NCBI RefSeq assembly: GCF_024323335.1
Contig: NC_066581.1
Location: forward strand, 439,246,281-439,310,280
DNA from: Lathyrus oleraceus
Taxonomy: Eukaryota; Streptophyta; Magnoliopsida; Fabales; Fabaceae
DNA length: 64,000 nt
Reading direction: 5' to 3'
Shown piece after piece: positions 35,401 through 44,693 of the stretch. The notes below the pieces were generated by a model, which worked only from the letters and a program-made list of their open reading frames with translations, made no database searches and was not told where the DNA came from. Both the position numbers and the translations under genes were made by a program. Each line of letters opens with the position of its first letter. The first letter of the stretch is position 1.

Positions 35401-36942
35401 GAATTAATCATGCTGTTTCCAATTTATTTGAGAATTTTCTTCCATGCTTTGTCATTTGTTGACTTTTTGTGCTATACATTGCCATTTCCTTCGTGAAATT
35501 CTCATACCATATTGTATGTCCATGAAATTTCATATGTGATAACTAGACTCCTTGAGCTTTGCATTGGTGTTAATCTCACTCATTTCTCTTCTGTTTTCAA
35601 ATTGATATGATTTTTTTGAAGTTGACCCATGTTTGTTGATCTTCATTATGCTTGCTTGAATTTGGTTTGACTTCATGATTTTAATTGACTGCCTTCCTCT
35701 CATCCAAATGCCATGAAATTTGACATGCTTGCCATGCTAGATGTTAGGATTGAATGTGATTTATTTGATAATTTTTGAAATTGTTTGAGTTGACTTTTGA
35801 TGCAAGTCATTCTGTTGACTTCTTTGAGCTTTCATTTGCCTTACTTTGACTTCAAATGTTCATGAAATGATAATGATGCATGATTTGAGTTTGAAACCAA
35901 TTGTGATAGCTTCTCAAATGTTTGACTTTGGTTTTGGTTGACTTTTCCTTGCTGCTTTGACTTTTTCTTCCATCCTTGACCTTAGGCTAGTCCTAGTGGT
36001 CTATTGTGCTCACTATTGAGTTTCTGTTTCAGGTTAAGCACCATTGCCATTGAGATCATGCAAATGTGATTGGTTTTGATTACATATCATGTACTAACCT
36101 TTGTTTTGTAGGTTTGACTCATGTGTTTGAGTCTTGCTTTGCACAGTTGACCTTCTGTAGTTGACTGTTTATCCATTCCTTTTGGTTTTAACTGTGGAAC
36201 TGTGAACTAATCTGTTTGACTTTTGCAGGTACTTTTAGTTGCTTAAGTTCTCTGAACTTGATTTGCTTTGCTTTTTAGCAAATTGCTTGAGGTATAATCT
36301 CTTTTACTTCATGTAGTCTGGAGTCCCGGCTTGTTATTTTGGCCGGGCAAACTGTCTGAAGTCCTCCTTAAGAGGCAATGTTTGTGTATGTTTACTTTGT
36401 CCCTGTACAGAGTCAAAGACCTCCTAAGCGAAGAGGCAATTGGCAGAACCCAAGGGATAAGTAGCCTATCCCCTGCTATTCAGTGTGTCTTCTGTTTTGC
36501 TCACACCATTGTGTTGATGCATCTCAGATAAAAACCCAAGATCTTGTGCAATTGCACAGTTGAGTCAGTTTTAAATGTGTAGAAGGGTTCCCACTTTCTG
36601 AACCCACACATTCTTGTCAAATGCTCTCCCAGGCCAGGGATAGAAGCAATGAGGCACACCCCTCATCTCCTTTTCATCTGCTTCACCTTAGCCTCTCAAT
36701 GGCGAGGTTAAGAGCACACTTACCCTATTCCAGTTGGCCCTAGTGCCTAACCTTTGATGTTTGAGCCCCCTTGTTGGTGTGTTTATTTTATGCTGTATGT
36801 GTTTGTGATTGCCTGTTTGCTTTGCCTCTTTAGGTTTAGCTTAGACTTGCCCTTGTGCAAGGTAGGTTGTGCTTGACTTGCTTCCTGTGCAAGTCAAGTC
36901 TGTGTGGCTTAACCCTTGTGTGAGCCATGCTTAGAGCTGTTT

Positions 36943-37010
36943 GGCCGAACTACGACAACTCTGATTCTCATGTCCAGATGAGATACGTAGGCACGAGACG
37001 CGATGTCTTG
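36943..37010 (+). repeat. LTR two-hairpin module, A copy 1
   Basis: GGCCGAACTAC, CTCTGAT, stem TCTCAT/ATGAGA (36966-36983, loop gtccag), TACGTAGGCA, then stem CGAGAC/GTCTTG (36994-37010, one G-T pair). The 3' LTR copy is at 55766-55833. Confidence 0.75.
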
Positions 37011-37274
37011 CCGAGTTTGACTAACCACTGACATCTAATTCTTTTCTCTCACCCCTGTTGTGATTGAGATATCCCCTTTCTCTTGCCCTAGTTGCAATCG
37101 AGACTTTGCTTTTTCTTGTGTCTGTCCAGGATAGGTTGGCCCTTGTGCCATTTAGCTAGAAACCTTAACTTAGGGTTGACTTTGCATGACAACATCTAGG
37201 CTCGAGTCGTAGTCTCCCTAGAGTTGTGTCTCCCTCTGTTATCTGGTTAGGCTAGATCCTTGTCCCTGCGTAGG

Positions 37275-37339
37275 GGAACTACATCGCCCTGATCTTCATA
37301 CCAGATGAAGTATGTAGGCAGGAGATTGAGCTGATCTCT
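37275..37339 (+). repeat. LTR two-hairpin module, A copy 2
   Basis: GGAACTAC, CCTGAT, stem CTTCAT/ATGAAG (37294-37310, loop accag), TATGTAGGCA, then stem GGAGAT/ATCTCT with one G-T pair (37321-37339). The 3' LTR copy is at 56098-56162. Confidence 0.75.
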
Positions 37340-37493
37340 CCGGGCGCCTTTTCTTTCTTTTGTGTGTGTTGCCTGACCTTTGCTAGGCTCGAGTCTGTGA
37401 CTCCTTAGCATTTGCTGTCTGTCTGTTTGTGTGTGTTTGACAGTTATAGGCTGAGTCCCCGACTCCCTATCAACCTGTTGTGTTGTTGTGTGC

Positions 37494-37662
37494 TTGGAAG
37501 CCGATGTAAGTCCATCGAGTGGCAGTTAGGTTCCAGTGTGCGTGTGTTTGGTTCGGACGCTGATGTAAGCCCAGTGATTGGCATTCAGGCTCCACGTTTG
37601 CCTCTTTGCGTGTGTTTTAGGTTCGGATGCTGACATAAGTCCAGTGATTGGCAGTCGGGCTC
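37494..37662 (+). repeat. LTR tandem repeat, three related units in A
   Basis: Units at 37494-37534, 37551-37592 and 37621-37662 match the two units at 16411-16522 of C. The inner CCA...TGG pair is constant. The outer arms vary: CTGA/TCAG, and CTGAC/GTCGG with a G-T pair. The first unit pairs poorly outside. Confidence 0.6.
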
Positions 37663-37703
37663 CACGTTTGCCTGTGTGTGTCTTGTTTGTTTGTGCACGT
37701 GTC

Positions 37704-37773
37704 AGCCGAGCTACGAATGCTCTGATTCTTCTCTCGTCCGAGAAGATACGTATGCATAGGATGCGACATCCTA
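37704..37773 (+). repeat. LTR two-hairpin module, A copy 3
   Basis: AGCCGAGCTAC, CTCTGAT, stem TCTTCTC/GAGAAGA (37727-37746, loop tcgtcc), TACGTATGCA, then stem TAGGAT/ATCCTA (37757-37773, loop gcgac). The 3' LTR copy is at 56527-56596. Confidence 0.75.
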
Positions 37774-37797
37774 GCGAGCATGTGTCGTTTCCCCAGT

Positions 37798-37862
37798 CCG
37801 AACTACTTGGACTCTGATGTCTATGCTAGATAGACTAAGTAGGCCCAGGATGCGACATCCTG
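37798..37862 (+). repeat. LTR two-hairpin module, A copy 4
   Basis: CCGAACTAC, CTCTGAT, stem GTCTAT/ATAGAC (37819-37835, loop gctag), TAAGTAGGCC, then stem CAGGAT/ATCCTG (37846-37862, loop gcgac). The 3' LTR copy is at 56621-56685. Confidence 0.75.
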
Positions 37863-38171
37863 CCGAGTTCAGTTTCAGTCAGTCTCTTTCGCTTCTTTCA
37901 GCCATTAGTGTGTGTGAGTTTGAGCAGTGTTTAGCAACCAATTTTCCTTCCTATTGTGCGTGGATCCCGTAGAGTACTACGGATGCGTAGGGTGCCTAAC
38001 ACCTTCCCTTCGCATAACCGACTCCCGAACCCATTCTCTTTGGTCGCGAGACCATGTCTTTTCTTAGGTTTACTTCGAGCGTTTCCTTTCCCTCTTTTGG
38101 GATAAATAACGCACGGTGGCGGCTCTGTTGTTTCTTTCTTTTCCCGCCGGTTTTTCGCGCGATGCGACAGC

Positions 38172-38189
38172 TGGCGACTCTGCTGGGGA
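38172..38189 (+). other. Primer-binding site of element A (tRNA-Arg type)
   Basis: TGGCGACTCTGCTGGGGA, two bases (gc) after the LTR end, identical to the PBS of C. Confidence 0.9.
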
Positions 38190-38982
38190 TGTAGAGAAGT
38201 TGACCTATGCTGGTCCATCTTCCCTGAGCGAGTCTCTCCTAGCGCTCTCTAGGATTAGGGTTTTGGTTGCTTTCTGCTGGTTGTATTTTATTGCATTCAT
38301 TGTATATATGTACATTTATTGTTTGCATTGATTGTGTGCATTGATGTTTGCATTTCATATTCATTCTTCATTACTGGCTGGCTGTCTGTTTTCTCTGTGT
38401 GGGGGGGGGAGTCAGTCGAGGTAAAAGGTCCAATACCCAGACCATGAGTGAAAATCTAGGATGATTAGGAATAGAGTGATTCATGGGAAGCGGGTGATAT
38501 GGCGCCACTTAGCGGAACATTGATATCACGAGCAGTTCAGACCCTGGTAGGATACTGTCGTTACATACTTCGGGTGTGTATATGACAGTATTTCTGCGAA
38601 AGGTTATTTATGCTGCGTTTCTCTCAGCTTTACCCTGGCCTAGACTACACCCGTGAGTGGGGAAGGGTTATTCATTACAGGTACCGTTGGTGACTTAGGT
38701 TCTGATGGTGACTTTATGTTCAGACAGTGTGATCAGTTTGACCTTAAGTTGGATTTAAGTTCCGAGTTTTGACTGAAGCTTCGACCTAGTCAGAGATTGC
38801 ACAACCAGCCAGTCCAGTCTGCATCATGTGCATCATAGCATATTTATTTTTCAAAAGAAACGCATTGAAAAAAAAAATCGAAAAAATATTAAAAATATTA
38901 AAAAAAAAGAGAATAAAAAAAAACTAATCTCTGCATGCATATCATTTCTCAGGTACATTCCCGAGCTTGTCTACTGATAGAG
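38190..38982 (+). other. Element A leader
   Basis: Non-coding. The block 38415-38680 is conserved in C (17155-17420). An A-rich stretch (38855-38925) precedes ORF1. A splice-acceptor-like TTTCTCAG ends at 38952. Confidence 0.7.
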
Positions 38983-40623
38983 ATGGCAACAGTTCCTGAG
39001 CTGAAGCGGAAGACCTGTTCCTACAGTTTCCACCGTGAACCGTTGACTCCGCTAGTTGAGTTGGGTAGCCTTGTGAAGGATGATCACCTGAAGAGTTTCG
39101 TTGGGCGGTATGGAGATATTCTGACGGTGCTGAAGACAGTAGTGGATCCAGTACCTCTGCAGACACTACTTCAGTTCTATGATCCAGAGCTCAGATGCTT
39201 CACATTCCAGGATTACCAGCTTGCACCTACTCTCGAAGAGTATTCCATCCTGTTGAGTATCCCTGTTCAGCATCAGATTCCCTTCTTGGACGTCCCCAAG
39301 GAGGTCGACTTCAGATTGATTGCCAGAGCTCTCCGGTTGAGTGTTGAAGAGGTTGGTAAGAATTGGAAGCCCTGTGGGGAAGTTGTTGGTCTGCCGTTGA
39401 AATTTTTGTTGAGGATAGCCAGAGATGAAGCAGAGAAGGGGAATCGGAAAGTTTTTCACGCACAGCTAGCTGCCATGATCTATGGGATCATCTTGTTTCC
39501 CAGTATGCCGAATTTCATTGATCATACTGCCATCAGTATCTTCATCAGAGGGAATCCAGTCCCCACTCTCTTAGCAGACACTTACTATGCCATCCACAGT
39601 AGGCATGGTAAGGGTGGAGCCATTAGATGTTGTCTACCTCTTCTATTCAAGTGGTTCATGTCTTTTCTGCCAGCCAGTGGACCATTTGTAGATACCCAGA
39701 GCACTCTGAAGTGGACTCAGAGGGTCATGTCGCTCACTTCCTATGACATCAGGTGGCAGTCGTACCGGATGGATGTGAAGGATGTTATCTTAAGTTGTGG
39801 CGAATTCCGGGGCGTGCCACTCGTAGGGACCAAGGGTTGCATCAACTACAACCCAGTTCTCTCCCTTCGCCAGCTAGGGTTTGTCATGTGTAGAAGGCCG
39901 CTCAAAGCAGAGATAGCTGAGAGTTTTTGTTTTGAGAAGAAGGATGACCCTGCTAAGTTGGAGCAGATAGGGAAAGCCTGGAGAGATGTTGGAGTGAAGG
40001 ATGGATCCGTCTTAGGGAAAAAGTTTGCCATAGCCATGCCCGATTACACCGATTGGGTAAAGAGGAGAGTGGAAACTTTGCTGCTTCCCTACGATAGGAT
40101 GGAGCCGTTGCAAGAGCAACCACCTTTGGTACTTGCTGATAGTGTGCCTGCTGAGCACTATAAGCAAGCCCTAATGGAGAGTCGTCGTCTGAGGGAGAAG
40201 GAGCAAGACACTCAGATGGAGTTGTACAAAGCTAAAGCTGATAATCTGCACTTGGCCCATCAACTCAGGGAAGTGCAAGGAGAGGATGCTAGTAGAGCGA
40301 GGGGAAAGAAGAGATCATATGATGAGATGGAATCCCTGTTAGATGCAGAGCATAGGGAATGTCTGAGACTGCAGAGAGCAGAGGTCGGTTATCAAAAGAA
40401 AATCAGAGACTTGGAGAAGCAGCTCACAGACAAAGACAATCAGTTGAAGAAGGAGATGGAGTTGAGACAGAAGTCAGAGGAGTATCTTGGAGGAGAAGTC
40501 TTGGAGCTGAGGAGACAGTTGAAAGAGAAGATCACTCCGCTACCAGATTGCTCAGAATGTTCACTGTTGATAGACCAGTGTCATTACCTGAAGACCCTCA
40601 TTCCAGAAGACCGTCTTCCGTAG
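38983..40623 (+). CDS. Element A ORF1, plant-mobile-domain-like protein (546 aa)
   Basis: The extra ORF that marks Ogre elements; its role is unknown. I start it at the ATG at 38983 (MATVPELKRKTCSYSF); the frame is open to an ATG at 38935, but similarity to Z ORF1 begins near this point. Residues about 45-380 hold the conserved body, including LLQFYDPELRCFTF, PTLEEYSILLSIP, GNPVPTLLADTYY and CCLPLLFKWFMSFLP. The pattern FYxP..xxF.F.D.Q..PTLEEY resembles the plant mobile domain (PF10536). The C-terminal third (from about 410) is Glu/Lys/Arg-rich with heptad character and probably forms a coiled coil. No enzymatic motif that I can name. It is separate from gag and probably translated from its own or a spliced mRNA. 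Confidence 0.85.
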   Translation: MATVPELKRKTCSYSFHREPLTPLVELGSLVKDDHLKSFVGRYGDILTVLKTVVDPVPLQTLLQFYDPELRCFTFQDYQLAPTLEEYSILLSIPVQHQIPFLDVPKEVDFRLIARALRLSVEEVGKNWKPCGEVVGLPLKFLLRIARDEAEKGNRKVFHAQLAAMIYGIILFPSMPNFIDHTAISIFIRGNPVPTLLADTYYAIHSRHGKGGAIRCCLPLLFKWFMSFLPASGPFVDTQSTLKWTQRVMSLTSYDIRWQSYRMDVKDVILSCGEFRGVPLVGTKGCINYNPVLSLRQLGFVMCRRPLKAEIAESFCFEKKDDPAKLEQIGKAWRDVGVKDGSVLGKKFAIAMPDYTDWVKRRVETLLLPYDRMEPLQEQPPLVLADSVPAEHYKQALMESRRLREKEQDTQMELYKAKADNLHLAHQLREVQGEDASRARGKKRSYDEMESLLDAEHRECLRLQRAEVGYQKKIRDLEKQLTDKDNQLKKEMELRQKSEEYLGGEVLELRRQLKEKITPLPDCSECSLLIDQCHYLKTLIPEDRLP

Positions 40624-41090
40624 ACTGTATTTCTGTTTCTTTTTGAGAATCACCTCCAGGCTTGTTGGATGGGATTCATTTGTGTGTAATCCATCTCTTT
40701 GGATCTTTATTGTTGAGAATCACCTCCAGACTTGTTGGATGGGATTCTTTTTTCTTTGTACTCTGTTTTCGAATATTCAGTTGTATGACTATTTTACCCT
40801 TATTCATATATAAGGATGTCTGATTTTCCCTGTGGCTCTCTTTTTTTTCCCTGTATTTGTTTGTTCTCTTGCTGCTGCAGGTTGCCATCTTTCCAGAATG
40901 GGTCAGGCTCTTTGAATGCCTGAGAAATGAGCATTTCATGTGCATCATGCATATCATTAAACATCATAATCATATCATTTGCATAACAGGTGTTCTTGAG
41001 CCGTCTTCTTACTGTGGGTTCCTGTGTTCAGGCAGGATAGCTGATCAAAGACAACACCGCTACTCAACAAGGCTCAACCATCAACGCAAC
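40624..41090 (+). other. Spacer between A ORF1 and gag
   Basis: Contains two copies, about 70 bases apart (40645-40677 and 40715-40747), of an imperfect hairpin with GAATCACCTCC and GGATGGGATTC arms. After it come acceptor-like sites, CTGCTGCAG near 40880 and TGTGTTCAG near 41033, ahead of gag. The gag frame is open upstream to an ATG at 40857, but that extension has no Gag-like features apart from its last 20 codons. Confidence 0.55.
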
Positions 41091-44000
41091 ATGGATCAGG
41101 TTCAAGCCGAGTTGGCAGAAATGAGGGCAAGCATGGCCCAGTTCATTCATATGATGCAAGGGGTCGCGCAAGGCCAAGAAGAGCTCCGAGCAATGGTCCA
41201 GAGGCAAGAAGCTGCATTGCCACCACCCAACCAACCTCTGCAAGAGGGAAACCCAGTTCCTGAAGTCCCTGCTGCTGCTATTCCCGTCAACGACTATGCT
41301 GTAGGTGAAGAGTTGAGGGGTATCCGGGTCAACGGCCAACCGATTGCTCCAGATGCTGTTAGTCCCAGAGTCATCCATGCTCCGGTCCGTAACAGAATTC
41401 CAATTGTTGACAGACAGGAGGATCTGTTTACTATGCTCAGTGAAGACGACAACATGTTGGGTAGAAATGATGCGAGAGATCGCAAAGTTGAGGCCCTTGC
41501 TGAGAAAATCAGAGCAATGGAATGTCAAAACTCCCTCGGTTTTGACGTTACGAACATGGGATTGGTTGAAGGACTCAGAATCCCGCATAAATTCAAGGCG
41601 CCGTCATTTGACAAATACAACGGTACCTCCTGCCCTCGCACCCATGTGCAGGCATATTACAGAAAAATATCCGCATACACTGATGATGAGAAGATGTGGA
41701 TGTATTTCTTCCAGGATAGTCTATCTGGGGCATCCTTGGATTGGTACATGGAATTGAAGCGGGATTCAATTCGGTGCTGGAGAGACCTGGGTGAGGCGTT
41801 CCTCAGGCAGTATAAGCACAATATGGACATGGCTCCAACCAGAACTCAGTTACAAAGCTTATGTCAGAAGAACAACGAGAGCTTCAAAGAGTACGCCCAG
41901 AGATGGCGCGAACTAGCTGCGAGAGTTCAACCCCCTATGCTGGAAAGGGAGTTGACTGACATGTTCATTAGCACTCTGCAAGGTGTCTACATGGACCGGA
42001 TGGGAAGCTGCCCATTCGGAAGCTTTTCTGACGTCGTCATCTGCGGCGAAAGAACTGAGAGCCTGATCAAGGCTGGGAGGATCCACGATACCGGTTCCTC
42101 ATCGTCATCAAAGAAACCCTTCTCTGGGGCACCTCGCCGTAGAGAAGGAGAGACCAATGCTGTACAGCACAGAGGGGGTGTGTACAGAGCTAATACAAAC
42201 AGGGACCAGTATCGTCCAGTAGCTGCAGTGACCATTCCTGCACCTCAACCTCGTCCACAACAACAAAGAGTTCAGCAACAACAACAACAACAACAGCAAC
42301 AACAACCGCAACAACAACAACAACAACAACGACCTTTTCAGCAGAGACAGAGATTGAATCCTAATAGGAGATTTGACCCTCTGCCCATGTCGTACGCCGA
42401 GCTACTACCCGAGCTACTCCGGTTAGGGTTTGTAGAGTTGCGTACGATGGCAACTCCTACCGTGCTGCCACCCGGCTATGATGCCAATGTAAGATGTGAC
42501 TTTCACTCTGGGGCACCAGGCCACCATACTGAAAGATGCCGGGCGTTTCAGCACAAGGTCCAGGACTTGATTGATTCCAAGGCAATCAACTTCTCTCCGG
42601 TTCCGAATGTGGTAAACAATCCTATGCCACAGCATGGAGGGCATCGGGTTAATAACATTGAAGATGGGGAAGCTGAAGACCTAATCGTAGATGTTGAAGA
42701 TGTTCAGACGTCTTTGTTGGTCGTCAAGGGCCGATTGTTGAAGGGGGGTGTTGACCTAGGTTGTTCAGAAGATTGTGTGGTTTGTTCAGAATCTACCAAC
42801 GGTTGTGATCAGCTGAGGGCTGGAATTCAGAGACTGATGGATGAGGGCTATTTGCAGTTCAGCCGTGCTACCAGAGATAATGGGGCAGTGTCTACTGTCA
42901 CCATTTTTTATAAACCGGCTGAAGGAAGAGGGCGTGGGGCTGTCAGTACACCCACCACCAGCAATACTCCGGTTACTATTCCTACCCCGGTAACCATCAG
43001 AGCACCAGCTACTATCGTTGCGCCTGGCAGAAGGCAGATTGAGAATAGTAGAGCCGTGCCCTGGAGATATGACAATGCCTATCGCCGAGATAGGAGGGCT
43101 GGTAACCAAACGAGGCCAGTTAACCAAGCACCGGTTACGATCAGTGCTCCTGTGAGGATCCCTGCTGTTACAAGTCCTGTAGTGGACAATGTGGGAGGAC
43201 AGGGGGGTTTCACTAGGAGCGGACGACTGTTTGCTCCTCAGCCTTTGAGAGATACTGCTGCTGAGTCATCTGCAAGGGCTAAGGGCAAACAAACAATGGT
43301 TGACGAAGAACCGGCTCAGAAGGAGACTGAGGGTTCTTTCCAGAAAGATGTCGAGGAGTTTATGAAAATCATAAAGAAGAGTGACTACAAGATTGTGGAT
43401 CAGCTCAATCAAACTCCTTCAAAGATCTCGATACTCTCTTTGCTGATGTGTTCTGAGGCACATCGGGACGCTCTGTTGAAGATGTTGAATATGGCGTACG
43501 TCCCGCAGGAGATATCAGTCAACCAGCTGGAGGGTGTTCTAGCAAATGTGAGTACCAGGCATGGTGTAGGTTTCACTGACCTAGACCTAACGCCTGAGGG
43601 CCGCAATCACAACAAAGCCTTGCACATCACTATGGAGTGCAAAGGTGCAGTACTATCCCACGTGCTAGTGGACACCGGGTCGTCCCTGAATGTCCTTCCG
43701 AAGCAAATACTGAAGAAGATTGATGTCGAGGGAGTCGTGCTCACTCCCAGTGACCTGATCGTGCGTGCTTTTGACGGATCCAAACGGTCTGTGTTTGGTG
43801 AAGTCACTTTGCCAGTGAAGATAGGTCCGGAAACCTTCGGCATCGTGTTCTACGTGATGGACATTCAGCCTGCTTATAGCTGTTTGTTAGGGCGTCCTTG
43901 GATACACGCGGCTGGAGCAGTCTCGTCAACTCTCCATCAGAAACTCAAATATGTCTGGAACGGTCAGATTGTGACTGTATGTGGCGAAGAGGAGATTCTG

Positions 44001-44444
44001 GTGAGTCATCTCTCCTCATTCAAGTATGTTGAGGTAGATGGCGAGATCCACGAAACCCTGTGCCAGGCGTTCGAGACTGTGGCGTTGGAAGGGGTAGCTT
44101 GTACTGAGCAGAGGAAGCCAGGTGCTTCGATTTCGTCATACAAGCAGGCCAAGGAGGTGGTTGACTCTGGCAAAGCAGAAGGCTGGGGCAAGATGGTTGA
44201 CTTGCCGGTAAAAGAAGACAAATTCGGCATTGGGTACGAGCCTCTCCAAGCAGAGCAGCATGTACAAGCAGGTCCGAGCACCTTCACCAGCGCTGGGCTG
44301 ATGAACCATGGGGACGTCTTTGCTACTGATGGTGAAGACAGTGATTGTGATTTGGATGTCTGGGTCCGCCCTTGTGCACCAGGCGAGATTATCAACAACT
44401 GGACGGCAGAAGATGTAGTCCAAGTTACTCTACTGACAGAGTAA
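41091..44444 (+). CDS. Element A gag-pro (exon 1 of the polyprotein, 1117 aa to the unspliced stop)
   Basis: Structural Gag plus aspartic protease. The chosen start gives MDQVQAELAEMRASM, a helical N-terminus. The retrotransposon Gag core is at about residues 160-350 (FFQDSLSGASLDWY, SFKEYAQRWRELA), then a Gln-rich tract from CAA repeats (about 390-420), a knuckle CDFHSGAPGHHTERC (C-x2-H-x5-H-x4-C, about 469-483) and protease with VDTGSSLNVLP (about 860) and LLGRPWIHAAGAV. An acidic tail, DSDCDLDVWVRPCAPG, precedes the end. The last codons are GAG TAA, and the GTAATT at 44441 is also the intron donor, so unspliced RNA gives Gag-Pro and spliced RNA gives the full polyprotein. Confidence 0.92.
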   Translation: MDQVQAELAEMRASMAQFIHMMQGVAQGQEELRAMVQRQEAALPPPNQPLQEGNPVPEVPAAAIPVNDYAVGEELRGIRVNGQPIAPDAVSPRVIHAPVRNRIPIVDRQEDLFTMLSEDDNMLGRNDARDRKVEALAEKIRAMECQNSLGFDVTNMGLVEGLRIPHKFKAPSFDKYNGTSCPRTHVQAYYRKISAYTDDEKMWMYFFQDSLSGASLDWYMELKRDSIRCWRDLGEAFLRQYKHNMDMAPTRTQLQSLCQKNNESFKEYAQRWRELAARVQPPMLERELTDMFISTLQGVYMDRMGSCPFGSFSDVVICGERTESLIKAGRIHDTGSSSSSKKPFSGAPRRREGETNAVQHRGGVYRANTNRDQYRPVAAVTIPAPQPRPQQQRVQQQQQQQQQQQPQQQQQQQRPFQQRQRLNPNRRFDPLPMSYAELLPELLRLGFVELRTMATPTVLPPGYDANVRCDFHSGAPGHHTERCRAFQHKVQDLIDSKAINFSPVPNVVNNPMPQHGGHRVNNIEDGEAEDLIVDVEDVQTSLLVVKGRLLKGGVDLGCSEDCVVCSESTNGCDQLRAGIQRLMDEGYLQFSRATRDNGAVSTVTIFYKPAEGRGRGAVSTPTTSNTPVTIPTPVTIRAPATIVAPGRRQIENSRAVPWRYDNAYRRDRRAGNQTRPVNQAPVTISAPVRIPAVTSPVVDNVGGQGGFTRSGRLFAPQPLRDTAAESSARAKGKQTMVDEEPAQKETEGSFQKDVEEFMKIIKKSDYKIVDQLNQTPSKISILSLLMCSEAHRDALLKMLNMAYVPQEISVNQLEGVLANVSTRHGVGFTDLDLTPEGRNHNKALHITMECKGAVLSHVLVDTGSSLNVLPKQILKKIDVEGVVLTPSDLIVRAFDGSKRSVFGEVTLPVKIGPETFGIVFYVMDIQPAYSCLLGRPWIHAAGAVSSTLHQKLKYVWNGQIVTVCGEEEILVSHLSSFKYVEVDGEIHETLCQAFETVALEGVACTEQRKPGASISSYKQAKEVVDSGKAEGWGKMVDLPVKEDKFGIGYEPLQAEQHVQAGPSTFTSAGLMNHGDVFATDGEDSDCDLDVWVRPCAPGEIINNWTAEDVVQVTLLTE

Positions 44445-44693
44445 TTTTCTTTTGTTTTTTCATTTTGCATGAAAACCCTACGTTCTGCCCAAGGCGTAGC
44501 GGTTCATTGTAGGGCCACATCATGTTTTACAATGTTTATAAATAAAGGACGTTTTTCAATCAAATTTTGAGATCTTTGTCTTTCTATTTTCTGTTTTTCC
44601 ACTTTTTTCAAAAACAATAAAAATGGCAATGTTTTTGTTTTTTTGTGACTTTATTGAAATCTTTTTCTAAAAAACAAAACATTAAACATGCAG
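44441..44693 (+). other. Element A pro-RT intron, 253 bp
   Basis: GTAATT at 44441 to CATGCAG ending at 44693. Splicing joins GA of exon 1 to A of exon 2 to make a Glu codon and keeps the frame into pol. Inside are a hairpin CTACG/CGTAG (near 44479-44501) and an AATAAA (about 44541). An intron at this place is established for Ogre; the exact sites are my reading. Confidence 0.85.

Larger units (their letters stand above)
32402..38169 (+). mobile_element. Element A 5' LTR, second piece
   Basis: 5,768 bp colinear with 51225-56992. A possible TATA box, TATAAG, is at 33560-33565, followed by a C/T-rich initiator-like stretch; transcription from there would leave about 4.6 kb of R and U5. Many AAACCCTAG telobox-like motifs occur at 32504-34715. 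Acceptor-like sites TTTCAGG (near 36029), TTTTGTAGG (near 36107) and TTTTGCAGG (near 36225) match the C LTR arrangement. No credible gene in any frame. B has separated the first 194 bases of the LTR. Confidence 0.94.

Noticed and set aside
37798..37862. Hammerhead ribozyme around CTCTGATG in the LTR, as in retrozymes
   Set aside because: CTGAT is present but the GAAAC box and the three-stem junction are missing in every unit.
42108..42329. A Leu-rich minus-strand ORF that looks like a membrane segment
   Set aside because: It is the antisense of the CAA (Gln) tract of A Gag.
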